Shown here: piece by piece, positions 53,580 through 60,700 of the stretch | How the letters are laid out: the number at the start of each line of letters is the position of its first letter | How positions within the stretch are numbered: the stretch's first letter is position 1 | Origin: Megaleporinus macrocephalus | Lineage: Eukaryota; Chordata; Actinopteri; Characiformes; Anostomidae | NCBI GenBank assembly: GCA_021613375.1 | Contig: CM038716.1 | Coordinates: 6,756,394 to 6,820,393 of the forward strand | Direction of reading: 5' to 3' | DNA: 64,000 bases | Notes under the pieces: generated by a model | Told to the model about the DNA's origin: nothing | Databases searched by the model: none | What the model saw: the letters and a program-made list of their open reading frames with translations, nothing else | Program-made: the position numbers and the translations under genes

Positions 53580-56500
53580 TAGGGGTGTGCAGTATACCAG
53601 TATATGTGAATACCGGCATGGCGGTTTCTCTAATGATATTGATTTTTCCGTACCATTGGTACACAGAGAATCCCAAACAGAGCAGGTTGAAATGACACAG
53701 TGGTGTTGGTTTGAACTGTTTGTAGTTATGTAGAGTTACAGACACAAATGCACTTACAAGCACTCCTTTATAGTGCAGTGGTACAAGCACTATTCTGTCA
53801 CACTAGTGGCTTTGGTTCAAATCTCACAGACTGCAGCACTCCCTATCTGCTCTTGAGTCCATCCTGCTGGTAATTTTCACCAGGATAATAACAGTGGGGC
53901 TGCTTTCCAGGGTCCCTTTTTCCCCAGTGAATAAATGTCCCCATACACATACAAGCATTAATTATTTCCCAAGAAATCATATAATTTGATGTAATCATAA
54001 TCTCCCGATGTTTCTCTAACAGGTGTCTGTGGCAGGGTACACAAGTGGTTTATCTGCTTATCGATAATCTACTGCAAGATGAAAATCAAATGGAGGAAAA
54101 ACTTCTAGACATCATTATAATGAACTTTATACACTTCTCAAAGGTAACAAAATTGAAAAACACTGCATGTTTTGTATTTTTCTGCAAGCCTTTAAAAAGG
54201 AATAGAGCAACACACTGCAAAGTCATAAAGTAAAAGGCTAAATTGAAAGGCACAAGGAAACTACATAATCTTAATAAAGATTAAGACTAAAGACACTCAG
54301 ATTCAGCATTTTACCACTTTATCATGTTACAGAGCCGTGTATGGAATACTAGAGGACAATACAATAAGCTCTGCTTGAGCGAAGTCTCTGTAAATAGTTG
54401 GGGGAAAAATGAAAATGAATTAGCTAACCTGGTAAAAGATAGTAATAAAAGATATTTAACAGCTTTATTTCACAGTACCATTGAAAAAATCCTGCAAAAT
54501 ATTGTGCCCTTTTTACTATTTAAATAAACCATTTTTTTTCCAGAGGATTCTGAAGAAGGACATGAACATGGAGCAAATGTTCATGGAGGTCTCACGTGTT
54601 TTAAAGCAATGCAACATCAATGCCTGCAATACCTACCTGTAAGTTTCCATTATGGAGATCTAATGAAACAACTGTCTTGATACATGACCTGCTATTATAG
54701 TATAGTTTCAAAATGAACCCCGATAGAATGACATTGTCATTGTCCATGAGGAAATCCTAATTATTTAAATGCTGTTCTTGATATTAAGATACATGTGTTT
54801 TAGGTGTTCTAAACAGCAGTACACATACAGTATACAATTGTATGCAAACAAGCGGGGCATTTTGCAGATTTCCAAAGCAAAATAAAGTAAACACAACCTC
54901 AGCAGTAAACTTTTATTTCCGATGTCAATGCAATTGAATTGAATTTCAATTGGTGCATGTGAAAAAGGTTGCAGTAATTAGCCTGCAGTAATTAGCCCAT
55001 TTGGCCGTAAATGGTTCACTGGGACTGTATGAACATTGTATGAATTCAGCAGCAATCTTGATTTAGCTCAATGAAGTCATGAGCAGTCAAACCAGGTATT
55101 AGATGAGAACTGTAAATAATACTGGGTTGTTTCCACAAGGAGAAGCTTAGAAAGGGTTAAATAATTGCAATGACATGTAAAAGCACTACTAATTCTGTTA
55201 ATATTATTTAAATATTTCTTTCTGGAAAAATAGCTTTTCAAATATAATATCCCCATGTGCCTAAAACATTTGCACTGTACTGCGCTTATGTAAGCACAAA
55301 TCACCAATTACAAGTCTGATGCAATATGTCCCCCTTTTTATGCAAGAAAATGTGGATGAAACTGCTCAAGGGGTAGTTAAAAAGTACTTAGCAGTAGCGT
55401 GTGTTTACTTCTTTTCACCTCATAAACCAACAAAATATTTGACTGCGTTGCCCAACTTTTATATAGAACTATAAATGTGTAGCTTGACAATGACAGTAAT
55501 GTTAAACAAACCTAAGGTGGTGAATGTACAAAAACTGAATTTCTGAAACTACATTTCAAAACTGACTATATTCTATGATTATAGCTCACAGTAGCTTTGC
55601 CTTTTTATCTTTAAAGGAACATTGATTGTGCATCCTGTGGAACCGAATTCACAGATCCTGTTGAATTATCATGCGGGCATATTTTTTGCAAGACATGCAT
55701 TGATGGGATTGATGCCAAAGATTGTTTTACATGCAGTAAACCCATCGACAACCCATACAAACTGTGTGAACAACCAACACGGTATGTGATCAAAATATAA
55801 CATTTGGGATCCTGTAACTTTTTAATTACTGTAATACTGTACTACACTTATAGACAATACTAGACTTATAGACTTGCTTTAGTTATTTAAAGAAATCAAA
55901 AAAAAACTGAATTTAAAAAGAACTGTGGTTAAAATACAAAGTTGACTATTCAACTTTCGGAAAGAGACATGTAACAGGTTTACATAGCCAAGGTAATGTG
56001 TCTGCTTACTTTTGGCCATATAGTTGGTTAATTTGTTAAACGTAATTGCTTATTAAGTTTTGAGAGCACTACAAAATGAAAATTTTCAAGCTGTACTGTG
56101 AATCTATATGGTGTGATAGTAAACACATAACTAAGACATAATTATCTGTTTGTTTAGAGAGGCAATAATTCAAATGAACAAGTTTCGAAGTCATTGTAAT
56201 TCCTTTTTTGTGGAGTTCATAATGAAATGCTGTGCTGGAGAAAACACTGAAATACCTGATGGAATGGCAACTCGTCTTCTTGATTTTGTTAGAGGAAGCT
56301 CCAAAAGGAATGGTATTGTTCATTGGCAAATTATATTTTCCTTCATTTTTGTGATGTACTATATTTCTTTTTGAAAATGTGTGCTGTGTCGATAAGAAAT
56401 TAAATTATATCAACTTTTAAGTTAATTTTTTTTTTTTACTATATTAAAAATATAATGATCATACTGCATAGCACTACAGAACTGTGGAACCAAATTAAAT

Positions 56501-57731
56501 GAATTCCACTTTCAAAGTTAATGATCTTGTTTGTATTTTGATTACAAGGCAAGCCCAGCAGAAAGACAACAGAAGGGACACCATTTCATGAATCCATGGA
56601 CCCAAGCCCAGCTGTGCAGTCTCTAGTACTCAGAATACTTCTCAAGAGCAGGTAGTCTTTTTCAGATCTCCTATTAAACCCTTATTGACACCCATATTAT
56701 AATTATGGAAAGTAATTAACAATTAATTTATGTGCTTAGTAACACATGTGTTAATGAACAACATTAATAAACCATTAGTAATACAGTATATCATTTCGTA
56801 CTAATTAGTGTTGAAATATGTACTAAATACCTGCATTATTTCTAAACATTAGAAATTTCTTAAATGAGCTATACCAGCCACTTATATTCAGTGGACTAAA
56901 TTCAATTGATTCAGTTGATGACAATTAATGTTAGTACATTGTTTAGTATTAATAGACATTTTTGTTTCTCTGTTTTGTCCCATGTGCATGCATTAATAAT
57001 AATGAGTAATTAAAGTATGTACTTTTTTCTATATTTTTTTTCTCTTCTCTTTTTCTTTTTTTAATCATTTGAAAGTGCAAGATGCTTTTTGTTTTGTTAA
57101 AATTTTGTGATAAAAGAGCAAAGACAAATGGACCAAAATGACATAGAATAATATTTTGTTACATTAGTTTACAAAACAAGTTTTTTCTTCTCCAGTAATG
57201 ATGCTTTTGGGAGATAACATTGTGTATATATCTCTTACAGCCCCGACTTTCTGCCTTGGCTCTGCCACTAATCACTACAACCAGCTTCACTTGAGTGTGC
57301 AGAGTCAGTTTTACTTTTAAGCTGAGCATGCACTCTAGAGGTGCTACACAGAACTCAGGGGATTTCCTTACAAACAAAGCCCACCCTCACTGGACACAAT
57401 TCCACAAAGAACAACTACACACCAAGCCACACAATAACAATGACAAAATGTTCTTGCTTTAACTAGAAGCATTTTCATTTCTTCCAGGATGGATCAAATG
57501 GGACCTCACCTGCAGAAGTACATTGAAACTGCAGTAAAATCTAACCAACAGAACACTGATGAATTCTACTTCATGGTGGTTCGCTGCACAGAGGTAATGT
57601 TCTTACAAAAGGGTTTGAGTTCTTAACAAGTTAATTGTTGCACCAACACAAAGCACCAGAAGTTTCAGAATGCCTTGGCATAGATTCTATGACTGCGTTC
57701 GAAATTGGTGTGGGGCAAATAGAGGGAGAGG

Positions 57732-57762
<31 letters not shown>

Positions 57763-60700
57763 CACACGCTGGGCATTAGTTCACTCACATAGTGGAGTTC
57801 TGTAAGTCACTCACTGAGCCTTCGCGTGGCGTTTTTATGATGGCAGCTCTGCCAGGTCAAATGGCTGCAGCTGCAATGATTAAGCCAGGCGTGTGGGATT
57901 CCTTGCTCTGCTTAGGTTCCTAGGCTGCTGGCTGTCCAAAACAAATGATGCTGAAGAGCTGCCCTCGGCTGTGATGGCTCGGGCAAACAGGTCTGTTGCG
58001 GCAGCTGCTGGCCACATTGGCTATTACTATGCTACACAGTAGGCAAAAGCAATAGGCGAGAATGGCTAGTATGTCTAAATACACAGTATTCATCAGCAGT
58101 ACGCAAAAATTATCGGCATGTGTGGACACAGAACCTCTGATGTTGTGTGGATACTAAACACTGGCTTACTAAAAGAGCTTCACTTGTACTAGCCAAGTGC
58201 ACACTTTCGGAAACAGCCTATGTCCTTGGAACTAGAGTAATGGAACTATGTTCTTTTAAAAGTTGTCCCCTCAGTTGGTGTGGAGTGTGCAGTCTAACAT
58301 ATTGCTGTAAAATAGAACCTTCCTTAAACAGTAGTACTGTAAAAGTAACAGCACAAAAAAAATACTCCAGCACTGAGTAAGAACTACAGTCTCTCCAGCA
58401 TCTATAAGCATAGGAACCAAAATTTGTATACCACTATTCTTCAGTTTGGGGATCATTATAGGGATGTGGCCAATCAAAAATTAGCACAAATACTGTCACT
58501 AGCTTTCCTCACTAATTTACTTGAGTGGATATAAAGTATCATGAATTGAAAGGTACAAATGTATCAACATTTTATATGAATGCATGTAAACAGAGTAAAC
58601 TGAACAATTTCCCACATTTGTTATCATCATAACCTGAATTCAGATTATGATAACCTGCACACAAATAAAACAAAACCATGTAAACCAATGAAACATTTTC
58701 CTATCATTAAGAAATGCTTTAAAACAATTAACATGTTTTCTATTTTAAATGTATTTTTTTATCATTTTCTTCAAGGATCAAATACAAAGGTCTGCTCATA
58801 AGCACTTGGTATCGAAAGCAATGGAATGTGTCAACATGGAATTCTCACCATCCGGGAGAACAGCTGATGATGTAACATTTGATGTCTTGCACAACATTGC
58901 TAAAATAAGATTTGCTGTTTCAGTTGCAACAGACGTCATTGGAGCTTTGGTCCAAACTCAAGGTGAACATCCACACCTTTTTGTTTGTTTATTTTTGAAG
59001 ATGATGTGTATACTGTTACTGTCCATAGATATTTACAAAACAGTAACTTTACAGGAGAGACCAAAAACTGAACAAAAACTTTATTCTTATTAATTTGGAG
59101 CATTTCTGTTGGTCCATTCATCATGAAACTGTCACAGGATATTAAGAGCAGCTGTTGTGTCCAAACAATATAGAAAAATGAAAATCGAGAAAAAATTAGA
59201 TACATGTTCTTTTGACAACTACGAGATTTATGTAAACACCTTCATCTCGCTTAAGCTGTTTTGTATGATTATTATTATTATTATTATTATTATTATAGCT
59301 TCAGGCTTTGAGAAAATCAGAGCATAAAGCAACACTTTTGAAGCAGTTGTTGAGGAATTACAAGAAATGTTTGTAAAGAACCTATTTAATGTTTAAAGAA
59401 CCATACATATTTTTCTTCTCACTGCACATCCAAGCCGATAGTCATCATTTTTAAGGATATATTTTATGCTTGTTGGCTATGATGAAAGTTGGGAGTCTTC
59501 TTCATAGACCTTTTTTATTATTTACCCTGTTTGTGTTTTTGTTAATGATGTCATTCTAAAAAGAAGCAATTTCTCCTCATTTGCTGTATGTATACCTTAA
59601 CTTACACTCCTTTTTTGTATATTATTCAGGAACTCATACAGTTGAAGATGAAATAAAGCACCTTTTCCAGAGACTTCATGAAACACCTACAAAAAATAAG
59701 TGGTTTCAAATTTTCTTGATTCGGAATTTGTGTAACAAGTTTGGCTTCAGAATCATTCAAAGCATTCAGAGTAATGAGAAACTGAACTGGTTTGTGCCAA
59801 AAGGACTCCAAGCCCAGAAGGTATTTTTCATTTACAAAGATGATGACAAATATGAAATGTGCATAAGACTGGTAATTTTCTTTAAATGTATTAAAATGGG
59901 TAATAATGATAAACCGTGTTATTTAAATAACAACTGTAAGACCTACGTTTTTCATTTTCAGGATGAAACTGGATGTCCTTGTGACAGATTCCTTGTTTAT
60001 GGAGCCTTGTACAGTGACATTGTCATGGATTTCACAGACACATACAATCTGAAAGAGGCAAGGATTAGTCTTTAATGTATATATTGCATTGAAATATTAT
60101 TAATTTGTATTTTTTATACAGTAAGTTAATTATTGTCCCATTCAGTCTAGATTAGTTTTATCAAGGGAGGTCCTGGAATAGGCAAACACAGACATTTTTA
60201 ACTAGATCTTCAGGCTTTTAAACAACTGACCATTCTGCCAAGAGTGAAAGCCTGCATTCATGGCTTTTATATAAATTATTTTTGTAAACAGTAACATAAC
60301 TACATAACTTTTTTCTACATATACAACCCTAATTCCAAAAAAAGTTGGGATGCTGTGTGAACTGTAAAAAAACGTAAATAAAAACAAAATGATTTCAAAT
60401 CTCATAGGCCCATATTTTACTTACAATAGAACATGAAACACATATCAATTGTTAAAAGTGAGACTGAAAATGATTAAGTCATAATTATTAACTCATAATA
60501 ACTCAAACTTGATGGCAGCAACACATCTCAAAAAAGTTGGGACAAGGCTACGCCTACCTTTGTGTAGAATCCCTCTTCGCTTAACAACAGTCTGTAAATG
60601 TCTGGGAAATAAGGAGAGGAATGTTGTCCACATGTTGTCTAATGTAGGATTCTAGCTGCTCAACAGTTTTGGGTCTTCTTTGCTGGATTTTTTGTTTTAT

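Noticed and set aside
60058..60075. TAA at 60073 as the natural end of the gene
   Set aside because: Family alignment continues in exon 50 (62674-62778) in phase 0, and a good GC donor precedes the stop. The stop is taken as intronic, with the truncated form only a possible isoform.
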